A stretch of 45,215 nucleotides of DNA from Prochlorococcus sp. AH-736-N03 (GTDB lineage: Bacteria; Cyanobacteriota; Cyanobacteriia; PCC-6307; Cyanobiaceae): the NCBI GenBank assembly GCA_028140765.1, contig JAOIOX010000003.1:1-45215 (forward strand), given 5' to 3'. The position numbers were made by a program, and so were the translations under genes. Each line of letters starts with the position of its first letter. Position 1 is the first letter of the stretch. Positions 29,247-38,812 of this stretch are shown piece after piece. The notes below the pieces were generated by a model that was given only the letters and a program-made list of their open reading frames with translations, was not told the DNA's origin and ran no database searches.

Positions 29247-30329
29247 CTAAGAGAGAGCGAGAACATCTCTATGTACGACAATTATCGAGGAGTTGTTATT
29301 TTCTGTATTATTTAAGATACTTCTTAATTTGTCGCTACTTATTGATACTAAACCTTTTGCAACTTCTTTATCATTTGCATTTACAATTTTAACTGCCTGA
29401 TTAATCGTAAAGTTTCCTTCTACATTCTTAACACCAACCGCTAACAGTGAGGCACCTTTTTTTTTAATTGCAAAAGAAGCGCCATCATCTAAAGTGATTT
29501 TCCCTACTGTTTGAATTGCATGTGAAAGCCAACTTTTTTTGTTTCCAATAGGTTTTTCTACTGGATAAAATAAAGTTCCAATTTTATTATCATTAAATAT
29601 TTCAATTAAGTTTTTATTATTAGTTCCATCAACTAGTTGGACTTCGACTCCTCCTTTTGTTGCTATTTCTGCAGAAATTAATTTTGTAGAAATTCCTCCT
29701 GTTCCCCATTCATTATTTGAGTTTTGAATATTTTTATCTTTAATTTCCTTTAATTCACTATTATGCACTTCTTTAATAGGTTGAGCATCTTTATTATTAC
29801 GTGGATCTTTTGAGTATAGATTTTCAATATCGGTTAATAAAATAAGCTTATTAGCATTTATAGCCAAGGCAACTAAAGCAGAGAGGGTATCATTATCTCC
29901 ATATTTAAGCTCTTCATTTGCTACTGTATCATTCTCATTTACTATTGGAATAACATTCAAATCGATTAATCTTTTTAAAGTTTTAGAAGCGTTATTAAAG
30001 GATTCTCGTGAATTGAAATCAGCTTTAGTTATTAAAATTTGAGCAATATTAAGACCTAATTTATTAAATACTTTATCGTATAAGGACATTAAATTAACTT
30101 GACCTACTGCAGCAGTAGCTTGAAGGGTACTTAAATCATTTGGTCTTGTTTTAATATTTAACTTTTGGCAACCTAATCCAACGGCTCCACTAGTTACTAA
30201 AATTAACTTGTTCCCTTTTGAAAGAAAATTTGTAAAGGATCTAGAAAGATTTTCAATAACTTCTTCTGTAGATGTTTCCTCTGTTCCTCTTAAAATACTA
30301 GTACCAATTTTTATAACCCAAGTTTTCAT
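29247..30329 (-). CDS. proB: Glutamate 5-kinase
   Basis: Phosphorylates glutamate to glutamate-5-phosphate, the first step of proline synthesis. The 360 residues combine an amino-acid-kinase domain ([37 protein letters not shown]) with a C-terminal PUA domain (about residues 270-355), the long bacterial form. It starts at ATG and overlaps the end of the yqeG-like gene by 4 bp. Confidence 0.96.
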   Translation of the reverse strand: MKTWVIKIGTSILRGTEETSTEEVIENLSRSFTNFLSKGNKLILVTSGAVGLGCQKLNIKTRPNDLSTLQATAAVGQVNLMSLYDKVFNKLGLNIAQILITKADFNSRESFNNASKTLKRLIDLNVIPIVNENDTVANEELKYGDNDTLSALVALAINANKLILLTDIENLYSKDPRNNKDAQPIKEVHNSELKEIKDKNIQNSNNEWGTGGISTKLISAEIATKGGVEVQLVDGTNNKNLIEIFNDNKIGTLFYPVEKPIGNKKSWLSHAIQTVGKITLDDGASFAIKKKGASLLAVGVKNVEGNFTINQAVKIVNANDKEVAKGLVSISSDKLRSILNNTENNNSSIIVVHRDVLALS

Positions 30330-30820
30330 TTTATAAAATGAGAAATTAATTTTTCTATTGTCAAAGTTAAATTAAATTTTATAGGTAAGCCATCTCTATT
30401 TAATCGTTTAACTAATATTGTTTTTATATCACATCTATTTCCAACAATAATATCTGTAAAAATCCTGTCGCCAATAATGGCTATATTTTTTGGCGCTCTG
30501 CCAATTTCTTTGATAGCAGACAAAGTTGCTTTTTTTCTTGGTTTTGATGCATTGTATTTATACCTTAAATTTAATTCTTTCGCTATTTTTTCGATTCTTT
30601 TTTTTGATGGATTATTACTTATTAGATATAAGGAGAAAAGTTTTTTAGATTCTATGATCCAATTTTTTACAGCCTTTGGAATCATATTTGATTTTCTATT
30701 TACTAGAGTCCCATCCACGTCTAGCAATAAAGAATTAATTCCTTTTTTTTGCAACTCAGATTGAGGAATATTATATATTGGCAGGTTTGAATCCCAATTG
30801 ACTTTTAGGATAGGTCTCAT
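30326..30820 (-). CDS. YqeG family HAD-type phosphatase
   Basis: A 164-residue member of the IIIA haloacid dehalogenase subfamily related to bacterial YqeG and mitochondrial GEP4, the latter a phosphatidylglycerophosphate phosphatase. HAD motif I is [10 protein letters not shown] with Asp 34 and Asp 36; SNNP gives motif II and [12 protein letters not shown] motif IV. A role in phosphatidylglycerol synthesis is plausible, and pgsA lies 7.5 kb away, but that is inference. It overlaps proB by 4 bp and is 5 bp from the DUF3727 gene. Confidence 0.9.
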   Translation of the reverse strand: MRPILKVNWDSNLPIYNIPQSELQKKGINSLLLDVDGTLVNRKSNMIPKAVKNWIIESKKLFSLYLISNNPSKKRIEKIAKELNLRYKYNASKPRKKATLSAIKEIGRAPKNIAIIGDRIFTDIIVGNRCDIKTILVKRLNRDGLPIKFNLTLTIEKLISHFIK

Positions 30821-30825
30821 TTATT

Positions 30826-31362
30826 TTAAGAACTACTTTTTTCAAGCTCAGTTTCAATCAAAGGTTGAATTTTATCGAACTCATCATCTTCAACTAATAA
30901 GGCACCTTTGTCTTTTAATTTTCCCACAATAAAAAAAGGATCTAGTGGTATATATAAGCCATATTCTTGGTCAAAAAGATTAAAGTTAACAAGCAATTCA
31001 TAACTCTCACTATCATCATCGACGTAATCTTCTTCTAATTCATCGTAAATTGGTTCTTCTAGTTCTCCTGATACTGTTAATGTAACTGCTGATCTGATAA
31101 GTCTTAAATCATGTTCTTGAAGAACTGCTTCGGCATTTTTGAGTATTTGTTCATTTTTATCTATTTTCTCAATTAATTCAGGTTCATCTTTTTCATTTAT
31201 CTTAAAAAGACTTACTGGAGTATCAACAGGCGTTAATAAAGCATATTCTTGGCCTTCAACACTTACTAATTGTTCAAGATAACAAAATAGCTCGTTTCCA
31301 TTAGAGTCATTTAATAAAAGAGTCTGTGCATCATAATTATCATTTGAATTGGCTTCTTTCAT
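30826..31362 (-). CDS. DUF3727 (DUF1292-like) protein
   Basis: An acidic 178-residue protein typical of cyanobacteria and plastid-bearing organisms. The N-terminal part, LLLNDSNGNELFCYLEQLVSVEGQEYALLTPVD, is the DUF1292/YrzB-like beta-rich unit, and a second related unit lies in the C-terminal half (ELLVNFNLFDQEYGLYIPLDPFFIVGK). Function is not established. It is encoded between ruvX and yqeG with short gaps, a gene order I recall from other cyanobacteria. Confidence 0.85.
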   Translation of the reverse strand: MKEANSNDNYDAQTLLLNDSNGNELFCYLEQLVSVEGQEYALLTPVDTPVSLFKINEKDEPELIEKIDKNEQILKNAEAVLQEHDLRLIRSAVTLTVSGELEEPIYDELEEDYVDDDSESYELLVNFNLFDQEYGLYIPLDPFFIVGKLKDKGALLVEDDEFDKIQPLIETELEKSSS

Positions 31363-31388
31363 TTAAAAATAATCTATCCTTTTTAATA

Positions 31389-31850
31389 CTAATATTTTAT
31401 CTGACCATTACCAGCTATTTCTTCTAATTCAGGACCTTCTTCGATCCATTGTTCAAGTATTATTTTTGCTGAAAAACTATCAATCAATCCGGATTTATCT
31501 TTTTTTATTCCAAATCTATCTGAAGATTCCCAAGTTGAACTATGTTCGTTGACGTAAGAAAATGGAAGTTTTAATTCAGTTGAAAGTAATTGACCGTAAT
31601 TTTTACAGTCAATAGCTTGAGTTGTCATTTGACCTTCATCATCTAGTGGAATACCCACAATAAATCCAGTCAAATTAAATTCATTTATATAATTTCTAAT
31701 GATTTTAATCTCTTGATTATTTTCAAAACGTTTTACTGCTGGAAGTATATTTGATGTTATGCAGAGGGGATCACAATAAGCTAATCCAATTCTTTTTGTA
31801 CCTATATCTAAACTCAAAATTGACTTGGGTTTGGGTTTGCAAAATTTCAC
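31389..31850 (-). CDS. ruvX: Putative pre-16S rRNA nuclease / Holliday-junction resolvase-like YqgF
   Basis: RNase H-fold protein of the YqgF/RuvX family, which matures 16S rRNA ends in E. coli. The 153 residues have the first catalytic strand [18 protein letters not shown] (Asp 15), [15 protein letters not shown], a glutamate in [12 protein letters not shown] and a C-terminal [13 protein letters not shown] with the last acidic residue. It starts at ATG and overlaps the preceding acetyltransferase-like gene by 4 bp. Confidence 0.93.
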   Translation of the reverse strand: MKFCKPKPKSILSLDIGTKRIGLAYCDPLCITSNILPAVKRFENNQEIKIIRNYINEFNLTGFIVGIPLDDEGQMTTQAIDCKNYGQLLSTELKLPFSYVNEHSSTWESSDRFGIKKDKSGLIDSFSAKIILEQWIEEGPELEEIAGNGQIKY

Positions 31851-32902
31851 TTTGTTTTTAATGGAAAAGGAGATGGATATGGATTACCTTGTGGACTTAA
31901 TTTTTCAAAGATTGATTCCAAAGATTGATTTATTATATTTACTTGTTTGGCTTCATTCTTAACTATTGTGTTCCTGATAAGAATTATTTCTTGATTTATT
32001 TCTTTGAGAGTACATTCTTCGAGAAAAAGATTTAATTGAGAATTTTCTTTATAGGTTTTTAAATATGCAACAGGTGATTTTTCAAAAAATCTTTTTATAA
32101 ATTCTTTTAAAATAGAATTGAATCTCTTATCCCAATATCTACTTATAGTTAAAGTATAAATTTCTTCATTTTGATAATTAATATCTTTTAAAATTGTACA
32201 TAAAACTGAATTTTCATATATTAGGGCACCACTCTTGGAGTTATTTCTTTTAAGAATATCGTCTTGATCAAAATCTAAAATATTTCTTATTAAGGGAGAT
32301 TGATTTGATCTTATGAAATTTACTATTTTTAATATATTTTGTTTATTAATGTTTTGGAATTCATTAATTAATGCATAGGCATTGGTATTTTGATTTATGG
32401 ATTTATTTAGATCAGAACCATCCCAAAGGATTATCTCTCCTAACGGTTGAAAGCCTAATTCTCTTGAGGTTGATATGAGGTCAACATTATTTATATCAGA
32501 ATTAATTATCCAACTAGAAGTTTTGATGTCTTTTATTGAGATAGATTTTTTTATCAATCCTAAAGTTAATTGTTTATTTGTTAAGGAACACTTGTTGTTA
32601 ATCAACTTGGGCTTAGATATTTTTAAGCAAGTCTCTTTTTTGTTTAAAGGAAAAATATTCAAATAACCAATAATTTCGTTTCCATGTATAGCAATTATGC
32701 ATTTATTTTTATTTTTCTTAAGATTATTTAAAAAAATTTTTAAATCATCGAAGGTATTTATAATTGCCATCTTTAAAAACCAATTATTCAGTTCCTTATT
32801 TTTAATATCTATTAAAAGATTAATATGCCTTATATGGAGTTCTTCAAAAGTTACTTCCATTCCTTTTTTAGATTGAAAAGAATAAGAGGTATCTTTTTTC
32901 AT
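31847..32902 (-). CDS. GNAT-like protein of unknown substrate
   Basis: A 351-residue protein with a divergent N-terminal acetyltransferase-like domain: [19 protein letters not shown], then [19 protein letters not shown] (strands 4-5) and [16 protein letters not shown] near residue 150, a typical GNAT C-terminal strand. A second half with alternating strands may be another degenerate copy. No intact acetyl-CoA loop (Q/RxxGxG/A) is obvious, so activity is uncertain. It abuts the CofE-like gene (the two are adjacent with no gap) and overlaps ruvX by 4 bp. Confidence 0.6.
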   Translation of the reverse strand: MKKDTSYSFQSKKGMEVTFEELHIRHINLLIDIKNKELNNWFLKMAIINTFDDLKIFLNNLKKNKNKCIIAIHGNEIIGYLNIFPLNKKETCLKISKPKLINNKCSLTNKQLTLGLIKKSISIKDIKTSSWIINSDINNVDLISTSRELGFQPLGEIILWDGSDLNKSINQNTNAYALINEFQNINKQNILKIVNFIRSNQSPLIRNILDFDQDDILKRNNSKSGALIYENSVLCTILKDINYQNEEIYTLTISRYWDKRFNSILKEFIKRFFEKSPVAYLKTYKENSQLNLFLEECTLKEINQEIILIRNTIVKNEAKQVNIINQSLESIFEKLSPQGNPYPSPFPLKTK

Positions 32903-34069
32903 TTACTTTTTTTCTCTTATTAATACTATAGGGGTTTTTTCATCTCCATTGCCAGCTGGATTAGATTTTAGGTTTCTTTTAAGTATTTTATTTACTTTTT
33001 TATTTGAACTAGCTAAGACTTTCACACCTCCAAGATCATTAACATCGACAACAGCAACATCTATATTTAGATAGTTCGAAACCTCCTTACAAAATAAATC
33101 CGCATTGAGAGGACCCATAACTATACTCTTGTCGTAAGGTGTAACTGTACCGCTGATATCATCAAGGAGGGATGATTCTGAACCAGTTAACCTATAAAAC
33201 ATACCTTTAATACCAATTAATTTGAAGAGAAATCCAATAAATAGTGCAAAGGTTATTCTTGTGACTCCGATTCTATTTATTAACAATTGCATACCGCAAG
33301 CTGTTGCGAGACTGCTTGTAGGGTGAAAAAAATAACATAAAGCTTTCGAAAATAAACTATATTTTAAATTTTGAGGGGAGATATATCTGTTTTGCATAAT
33401 CGCTAGCGGACTCTCACCGATTGTTAAAATATCATTTTTTTCTACAATTCCTTTGCAGTATTCAATCACAGTACTTACTGGGTTATCAAAGCAACCAAGT
33501 AAATCAGTTTTAATAGCAAAAGCTTTATATTTGTTATTTATGGGAATTTCAATAACTTCTTTCGACCTTTGTTTTTGACCATCTAAATTAATTAACAAAC
33601 AATCCTTATTCGTTGAAATACCAAAATGTCCATAGTTCTCCCAATATATTTTTAACCATAGATATTTTATTTTTTTTCTAAAATTATTATTGCTAAATCT
33701 ATATATTATTCTTACAAATAATTCTGAATTAGACTTGATTATTGTTGTTGGCCAGTAATTATTTAAATTCTTAATTTTATTATTTTCATATATATAAATA
33801 TCTTCTTGATAATTAAATTCTTGGCAATATTCGTTACCTTTACTTTTAAAAAAATCTAATTCAAAATTTATATTAGATACCATCGTCTCTTTGGTTTTAC
33901 TTTTATTAGTTATTTTTAAATCAATAATTAATTCGTTTAAACCATCCTTTTTTTTGATTTTATAATTTATTGGGACAAGATTTAACTTTGATTTGGGTGA
34001 GTTTTTAATAAATAAATCTGAAAGAAATAAAAAAATCAAAAGAACTAAGAGGATATTTATTAATATCAT
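32903..34069 (-). CDS. Membrane-anchored coenzyme F420:gamma-glutamyl ligase-like protein
   Basis: A 388-residue protein with one N-terminal membrane helix (about residues 2-20), a beta-rich middle part (residues 30-190), and a C-terminal half like the F420-0:gamma-glutamyl ligase (CofE-like) domain: IPINNKYKAFAIKTDLL, ILTIGESPLAIMQNRYI, SGTVTPYDKSIVMGPLN and VDVNDLGGVKVLASS. No F420 pathway gene is visible nearby, so the true substrate is probably something else. It lies 7 bp from the thioredoxin-like gene in the same operon. The family call is by recollection of the motif lines. Confidence 0.6.
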   Translation of the reverse strand: MILINILLVLLIFLFLSDLFIKNSPKSKLNLVPINYKIKKKDGLNELIIDLKITNKSKTKETMVSNINFELDFFKSKGNEYCQEFNYQEDIYIYENNKIKNLNNYWPTTIIKSNSELFVRIIYRFSNNNFRKKIKYLWLKIYWENYGHFGISTNKDCLLINLDGQKQRSKEVIEIPINNKYKAFAIKTDLLGCFDNPVSTVIEYCKGIVEKNDILTIGESPLAIMQNRYISPQNLKYSLFSKALCYFFHPTSSLATACGMQLLINRIGVTRITFALFIGFLFKLIGIKGMFYRLTGSESSLLDDISGTVTPYDKSIVMGPLNADLFCKEVSNYLNIDVAVVDVNDLGGVKVLASSNKKVNKILKRNLKSNPAGNGDEKTPIVLIREKK

Positions 34070-34076
34070 TTTTTAA

Positions 34077-34625
34077 TTAATTTTTGTTTTTATCTTTTTT
34101 TTCAGAAATGATACTGTTGTATTCATTAAAACTTTCTAAAGAAAATGTCGTATCTTCTATATCAATTCCTTTTAGTTCTCCTATAACTTTGTTTAATTCA
34201 TCGATTTGAATCATTCCATTTTTATCATATTTAACTTCGCCATCACTATTTAAAATAATGGTTTGTGGAATTAATCCGTTCCAATAATAATTAGGGTCAT
34301 TTCTAAGATCAGACTTTTCTTTATCCTGTAATTCATCAGTAGTTAGAGCAATAATATCTATATTATTTCTCCATATTAAATCTAAACCAGATATTATCGG
34401 AGCCATAGCTTTACTATCTGAGCTGTCGTCAAGATAAAAAAATAAAACTGAGACTCTTTTATTTTTTAATGATTCCTGAAGAGTTGTCTGAGGAGGAACT
34501 ATAGCGCCATTACCTGCGTATATAGGAAAAATGTTGCCATCGTAACTATCAGAATCTCTAGAGGCATTTGCTTTATATGGACTTAAAAAAATTAATACTA
34601 TTAGGATCCATTGAATTATTTTCAT
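34077..34625 (-). CDS. Exported thioredoxin-like protein without cysteines
   Basis: A 182-residue protein with a signal peptide (hydrophobic IIQWILIVLIFLSPYKANAS), so it is likely lumenal or periplasmic. The mature part has a thioredoxin fold: FFYLDDSSDSKAMAPIISGL aligns with FWAxWCGPCKAMAP, but both active-site Cys are Ser (Ser 68 and Ser 71), and the protein has no Cys at all. The cis-Pro loop is kept (GLIPQTIIL, Pro 121). Redox activity is thus excluded; a chaperone or assembly role is likely. It is encoded between DUF3685 and the CofE-like gene. Confidence 0.78.
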   Translation of the reverse strand: MKIIQWILIVLIFLSPYKANASRDSDSYDGNIFPIYAGNGAIVPPQTTLQESLKNKRVSVLFFYLDDSSDSKAMAPIISGLDLIWRNNIDIIALTTDELQDKEKSDLRNDPNYYWNGLIPQTIILNSDGEVKYDKNGMIQIDELNKVIGELKGIDIEDTTFSLESFNEYNSIISEKKDKNKN

Positions 34626-34639
34626 TAAAGTTTAAAAAG

Positions 34640-36256
34640 TTACTTTGAACTTGATCTTCCTAATCCTTGAAGGATTCCTTTACCCACTAATCCGATAGCT
34701 TTGCCAACGACCTTTGTAAGGAAAGTTACGAAAAGATTACCGATATATTTTACAGCAACTTCTAACTGCGGTGCTATGGCATCTCTAATCTCAACTAACA
34801 ATGTAACTTGTTTTTGTAGCCATTCTAGATTCTCTAATTCTTTCTCCCTATTTTCATTTTTAAAGTAACGGGTAAATTTTTTATCGATAATATCAATATA
34901 TTCTCGTTTACTCTCATACAAGTAGATAGGCATATAAATATAGTCATGCCAACGATTGTAGTTATTAATATTATTTCTAAATCTTTCAAAATTTCTTGTT
35001 GATTGTAATTCGGGATTTATAAGTACAGTTCTTAATTCAGGCCAAGATGAACAAATATTAAAGATTTCAGAAGCTAATAAATTACAGTTCCTTATTGTCC
35101 AATTTGAAATTATATTTTCAAGGATCAAAAATGCTTCTGTTTCATATAGAGGGAGTAATTTTCCATCATAGTCAAGAGCTTCATTTTTAATAATTGGCTC
35201 AATAAACATTATTGATTCATGTGATTCTCTATCTACCTCTTCGCAACTTACTTCACTATAAATAAAATCATTTATTGAAATAGATTCGCTTCCTTTTTTT
35301 AATCGAAAATAGCTGTCTGTGATATTTGAAATTGTATTAACTTTAAGTTCTTTTATAAGAGAATCTAAATCATCTATAAAATCTTTCTCCTTATAGTTTT
35401 CCTTAATATTTTTAACTAAATTATCTAACTCATCTAACATTTTGCAAATTAGTCGTGAAATAAATTCTTTCTTTATCCCAGAGAGAATTATTGATGAATT
35501 ATTAAACTCAACTTGTAAGTTTGTTGAGCTATACCTTTCTTTAAGTCTATCTAGTATTAAATTCCATATTTCTGTAGTGTTTTTATCTTTAATAAATACA
35601 GTGTTCTTATTTTCAAGATTAATTTTATTTTCAGTGTAAACTGCTTCTGTATAAAGTTCTAGTGAATTACCCCATAAGAAAATTAGAAAAGATTTTGCAG
35701 TAATAAGTTCTCTTAATCTTCCTTTTAAAATAAATTTATAAAATTCTGGTGTTGAATCAGAGTTGACATATTTGAAAATATAATTAATTTCAGAATCAAT
35801 TTGTTTAAGACCTGATGTTAGAATTTTTTGACTAAAAGAGAGAGGTTTATTTTTGTTTAATTGAACTTGGGAATTATTTTCAATATCAAATACCCTTCCT
35901 CCATTTAAAATGGTACCAATAGATTCAAGAACTTTTTCTGCACTGGGATTTAAAAGAAAACCTTCAGCATTTAACGATGGAAGGGTATTTGCTTCATAAA
36001 CAAGTTCGCCAGAGAGAATTATAAGAAACTTTGACTCATTATATCTTTCTCTTAATTTTAATAATTCTAACCTTATTAGATCTTCTGATTGGAAATTAAG
36101 AACATTCCAAATAACTAAATCCGGAGTTTTATCAACTGTTCCATTATTAAAATTAATGTCTAAATTTTGGTCTAGTGATGTTAACTTAAGCGATAATGAT
36201 TCTGCTATTAAGCTTGGAGCAATAATCAATATAGGTTTTTTTGAAATTAATTCCAA
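34640..36256 (-). CDS. Ycf55-like DUF3685 protein with receiver-like N-terminus
   Basis: A 538-residue cyanobacterial protein related to red-algal Ycf55. Residues 8-125 look like a response-regulator receiver fold (ILIIAPSLIAESLSLKL, LVIWNVLNF, FLIILSG, AEGFLLNPSAEKVLESI) but lack the acidic pocket and phospho-Asp pattern, so it is a pseudo-receiver. The rest is a long helical DUF3685 region ending in a hydrophobic, glycine-rich segment (NLFVTFLTKVVGKAIGLVGKGILQGL) that may touch membranes. It is the first gene of the leftward operon with the Trx-like and CofE-like genes. Function is unknown. Confidence 0.82.
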   Translation of the reverse strand: MELISKKPILIIAPSLIAESLSLKLTSLDQNLDINFNNGTVDKTPDLVIWNVLNFQSEDLIRLELLKLRERYNESKFLIILSGELVYEANTLPSLNAEGFLLNPSAEKVLESIGTILNGGRVFDIENNSQVQLNKNKPLSFSQKILTSGLKQIDSEINYIFKYVNSDSTPEFYKFILKGRLRELITAKSFLIFLWGNSLELYTEAVYTENKINLENKNTVFIKDKNTTEIWNLILDRLKERYSSTNLQVEFNNSSIILSGIKKEFISRLICKMLDELDNLVKNIKENYKEKDFIDDLDSLIKELKVNTISNITDSYFRLKKGSESISINDFIYSEVSCEEVDRESHESIMFIEPIIKNEALDYDGKLLPLYETEAFLILENIISNWTIRNCNLLASEIFNICSSWPELRTVLINPELQSTRNFERFRNNINNYNRWHDYIYMPIYLYESKREYIDIIDKKFTRYFKNENREKELENLEWLQKQVTLLVEIRDAIAPQLEVAVKYIGNLFVTFLTKVVGKAIGLVGKGILQGLGRSSSK

Positions 36257-36335
36257 GACTAGATTTCTTATCTCTTATACAAAATTAACTAACAATTACT
36301 GCAAATACCAGCCTTAAATCAATTTTTATACTCTT

Positions 36336-37103
36336 TTAAGCGTAGTGACTTCTGTTTAAATCAAAGTCATTTAATCTTTCTGATGACAATACATTATTCG
36401 CTTCATTGATCGTGAATTTATTTTCATAAAGAGCTTTACCTACAATTACTCCAAAGAGTCCAGAGTTCTCAAATTTTACTAACGATAATAAATCAGAAAT
36501 TGAACCAACACCTCCTGAAGCGATTACTGGAATATCTGTAATTTCAAGTATGCTTTTTATGAATTCTTCATTTGTCCCTTCTAATGTCCCATCTGTATTT
36601 ATATCTGTAACAATAAAATTAGCAATTTTAAATGAAGAAAACTCTTTTACTAGATCTGTGGCAAAAATATTAGATTGCTCAAGCCAACCCCTTGTACTAA
36701 CTTTTCCATCTTTTGCATCTATCCCAACAACTATCCTTCCAGGAAATTTATTTGATAAGTCTTTAACTAGCTCTTTATTTTCTATTGCAGAGGTTCCCAT
36801 GATAACTTTCTCAATACCATAAGAAAATAATTGCTCTATCCTTTCTTGAGACCTTATCCCCCCACCTATTTGAATTGGTATGTTAACTGTTTTTGCAATC
36901 TTCTTTATTGATTCATCGTTTGTTGGGGATCCAGTTTTTGCAGCATCCAAATCAACTATATGTATATATTTTGCCCCTTCGCTTTCCCAAAATTTAGCTT
37001 GCTCATGAGGCTCTTTGGTGAAGTCTTTTCTTTTATTAAAGTCGCCTTTAAAAAGCCTTACACACTTACCATTCATTAAATCAATTGCTGGTATTAGGTC
37101 CAT
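36336..37103 (-). CDS. hisA: ProFAR isomerase (histidine synthesis)
   Basis: Phosphoribosylformimino-5-aminoimidazole carboxamide ribotide isomerase, the fourth step of histidine synthesis. The 255 residues form a half-barrel repeat: LIPAIDLMNGKCVRL with catalytic Asp 8, QIGGGIRS, VVGIDAKDGKV, VTDINTDGTLEG and VIASGGVGS. It starts at ATG and is divergent from the CSP41-like gene across 86-92 bp with no strong motif. Confidence 0.96.
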   Translation of the reverse strand: MDLIPAIDLMNGKCVRLFKGDFNKRKDFTKEPHEQAKFWESEGAKYIHIVDLDAAKTGSPTNDESIKKIAKTVNIPIQIGGGIRSQERIEQLFSYGIEKVIMGTSAIENKELVKDLSNKFPGRIVVGIDAKDGKVSTRGWLEQSNIFATDLVKEFSSFKIANFIVTDINTDGTLEGTNEEFIKSILEITDIPVIASGGVGSISDLLSLVKFENSGLFGVIVGKALYENKFTINEANNVLSSERLNDFDLNRSHYA

Positions 37104-37195
37104 AGAAACATCCTTTTCATTAATTACTTATTAGTAGTACTATTCAATATGTAATTCTATTTAAGATTACTACTTCAGTTATATATTTTTTGAAT

Positions 37196-38116
37196 ATGAA
37201 AATTCTTGTAATGGGCGGCACTAGGTTTGTTGGCAAATCTTTGGTTGGAAAGTTATTAAGTAATAATTATGATATTGATATTTTCACGAGAGGTAATAAA
37301 AGTAATCCTGAAAAAACAAATTTAATCAAGGGTGATAGAAATAATTCAGAAGATATCGTCAAGCTAAGAAATGAAAAGTATGATTTTGTTTTTGATATTT
37401 CTGGACGAGAGTTAGAACAAACTAAACTTCTTATAGAAAATTTAGATAACTCTTTCCAGAGATATATATATGTCAGTTCTGCAGGTGTTTATAAAGATAA
37501 TTGTGAACTACCATTATCCGAAGTTGATCCAATTGATCCAGAGAGTAGGCACAAAGGAAAGTTTGAGACAGAAAATTGGTTAAAAAACCAAAAAATTCCT
37601 TTTACAAGTTTTAGACCTACTTATATTTATGGACCAGGAAATTATAATAAAATTGAAAATTGGTTTTTTGAAAGGCTATTTACAAAAAAATCTATACCAA
37701 TGCCTGGTGATGGCTCTTTAATTACTCAGCTAGGTCATGTTTCGGATCTAACTGATGTAATGATTAGGTGCATGAATTTTGATAATTCCAAAAATAATAT
37801 TTACAACTGTTCAGGCGAAAAAGGAGTAACTATTAAGGGTTTAATTTATTTCTGTGCGAATGTTCTTGGATTAAACCAAGATGAGATTTCTTTAAGAACA
37901 TTTGATTATCAAAAATTAGATCCTAAATCTCGAAAGGGATTTCCAATTAGATTAAATCATTATCAGACTGATATATCTAAGATTAAACGTGATTTAGAGT
38001 GGGCGCCAACTTTTGATTTACTTAATGGTTTAAGGGATAGTTTTTTGAAAGATTTTAATAATAAAAAGTGTAAGGAGTTTGATGAGAATTCAGATAATAT
38101 TCTTTTTAATTCTTAA
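37196..38116 (+). CDS. NAD-dependent epimerase/dehydratase, CSP41-like
   Basis: An atypical SDR related to the plastid CSP41 RNA-binding proteins. The N-terminus ILVMGGTRFVGKSLVGKLL is the nucleotide-binding motif, IYVSSAGVYKD carries the Ser/Tyr region, and FRPTYIYGPGNYNKIENWFFERL is a typical family line. The catalytic YxxxK is not clear (it reads SRHKGKFETENWL), in keeping with CSP41 relatives that bind RNA. I choose ATG 37196, just before the conserved motif; an in-frame TTG at 37190 would add two residues. The 3' end overlaps pgsA by 27 bp in convergent orientation. Confidence 0.85.
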   Translation: MKILVMGGTRFVGKSLVGKLLSNNYDIDIFTRGNKSNPEKTNLIKGDRNNSEDIVKLRNEKYDFVFDISGRELEQTKLLIENLDNSFQRYIYVSSAGVYKDNCELPLSEVDPIDPESRHKGKFETENWLKNQKIPFTSFRPTYIYGPGNYNKIENWFFERLFTKKSIPMPGDGSLITQLGHVSDLTDVMIRCMNFDNSKNNIYNCSGEKGVTIKGLIYFCANVLGLNQDEISLRTFDYQKLDPKSRKGFPIRLNHYQTDISKIKRDLEWAPTFDLLNGLRDSFLKDFNNKKCKEFDENSDNILFNS

Positions 38117-38629
38117 ATAACCTAATAAAGTCACAAAAGTCAGGATGAATCCTAACCAATAAAAAATTAAAGCCAAATTATTCAATAAGCTTATTTTTAA
38201 TGGTGTAAAGAAGGTGATTACTGAAATAAAGAAGAAAAATGTTTTAAATTTACCCAACATCGATGCTGGTAAACCATCTTTTGTAGAGTTCCTAAGACCA
38301 GAGATAATTAATTCTCTAAATAAAATTAATGACAAAGACCAGAAAGGTATTAAATTATTTTTGCAAAGGAAGGTTAAGGGAATTAAATAGAATACTTTAT
38401 CGCTCAAGGGATCAAGGATAGCTCCTAATCTGGTTTTAAGATTAAATTCCCTTGCAATTAACCCATCAAAATAATCAGTTAAACCTCCAATAATAATCAA
38501 TATAAAGACATAAAAAGGTCTGTTAATTTCTAAAAAAAGTATTAATGGAAATACAAGGAAAAGGCGAGATATCGATAAGAAGTTGGGAATATTCAGTGCC
38601 AAATTTTTAAGATTTTTTCTTAATAACAA
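38090..38629 (-). CDS. pgsA: CDP-diacylglycerol-glycerol-3-phosphate 3-phosphatidyltransferase
   Basis: Makes phosphatidylglycerophosphate, precursor of phosphatidylglycerol, an essential thylakoid lipid. The 179-residue membrane protein has the CDP-alcohol phosphatidyltransferase motif DG(x2)AR(x8)G(x3)D(x3)D intact: Asp 55, Gly 56, Ala 59, Arg 60, Gly 69, Asp 73, Asp 77. About four to five hydrophobic segments follow the N-terminal NIPNFLSISRL line. The start is TTG, placed a few codons before NIPN; it could be slightly different. It converges on the CSP41-like gene with overlap. Confidence 0.93.
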   Translation of the reverse strand: MLLRKNLKNLALNIPNFLSISRLFLVFPLILFLEINRPFYVFILIIIGGLTDYFDGLIAREFNLKTRLGAILDPLSDKVFYLIPLTFLCKNNLIPFWSLSLILFRELIISGLRNSTKDGLPASMLGKFKTFFFFISVITFFTPLKISLLNNLALIFYWLGFILTFVTLLGYLRIKKNII

Positions 38630-38711
38630 ATTAGTTTTTGGTATATAAAATATATTACACTCTCAACAAGCTTTAATTTTTAGTAAAAATCTTGAATGGT
38701 TTTTAATGCTA

Positions 38712-38740
38712 GATTCTGAAATCTAATTTAAATCAGAATC
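38712..38740. repeat. 8-bp inverted repeat upstream of the DUF296-glutaredoxin gene
   Basis: GATTCTGA (38712-38719) and TCAGAATC (38733-38740) are exact reverse complements 13 bp apart, about 73 bp upstream of the DUF296-glutaredoxin start, inside a 183-bp gap with no gene. The 21-bp centre spacing (two helical turns) would suit a dimeric regulator; function is unknown. Confidence 0.35.
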
Positions 38741-38812
38741 CTAAAGTTTATGAACCCTTCTTCTATTTATTATTCATGATGTTTTATATTACAAAATTAT
38801 TCCTTTTATCTA

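Noticed and set aside
37104-37189. GTAATTCTATTTAAGATTAC, a palindrome-like string resembling an NtcA site
   Set aside because: The spacing between GTA and TAC is 14 rather than the 8 required for NtcA, so it was not called.
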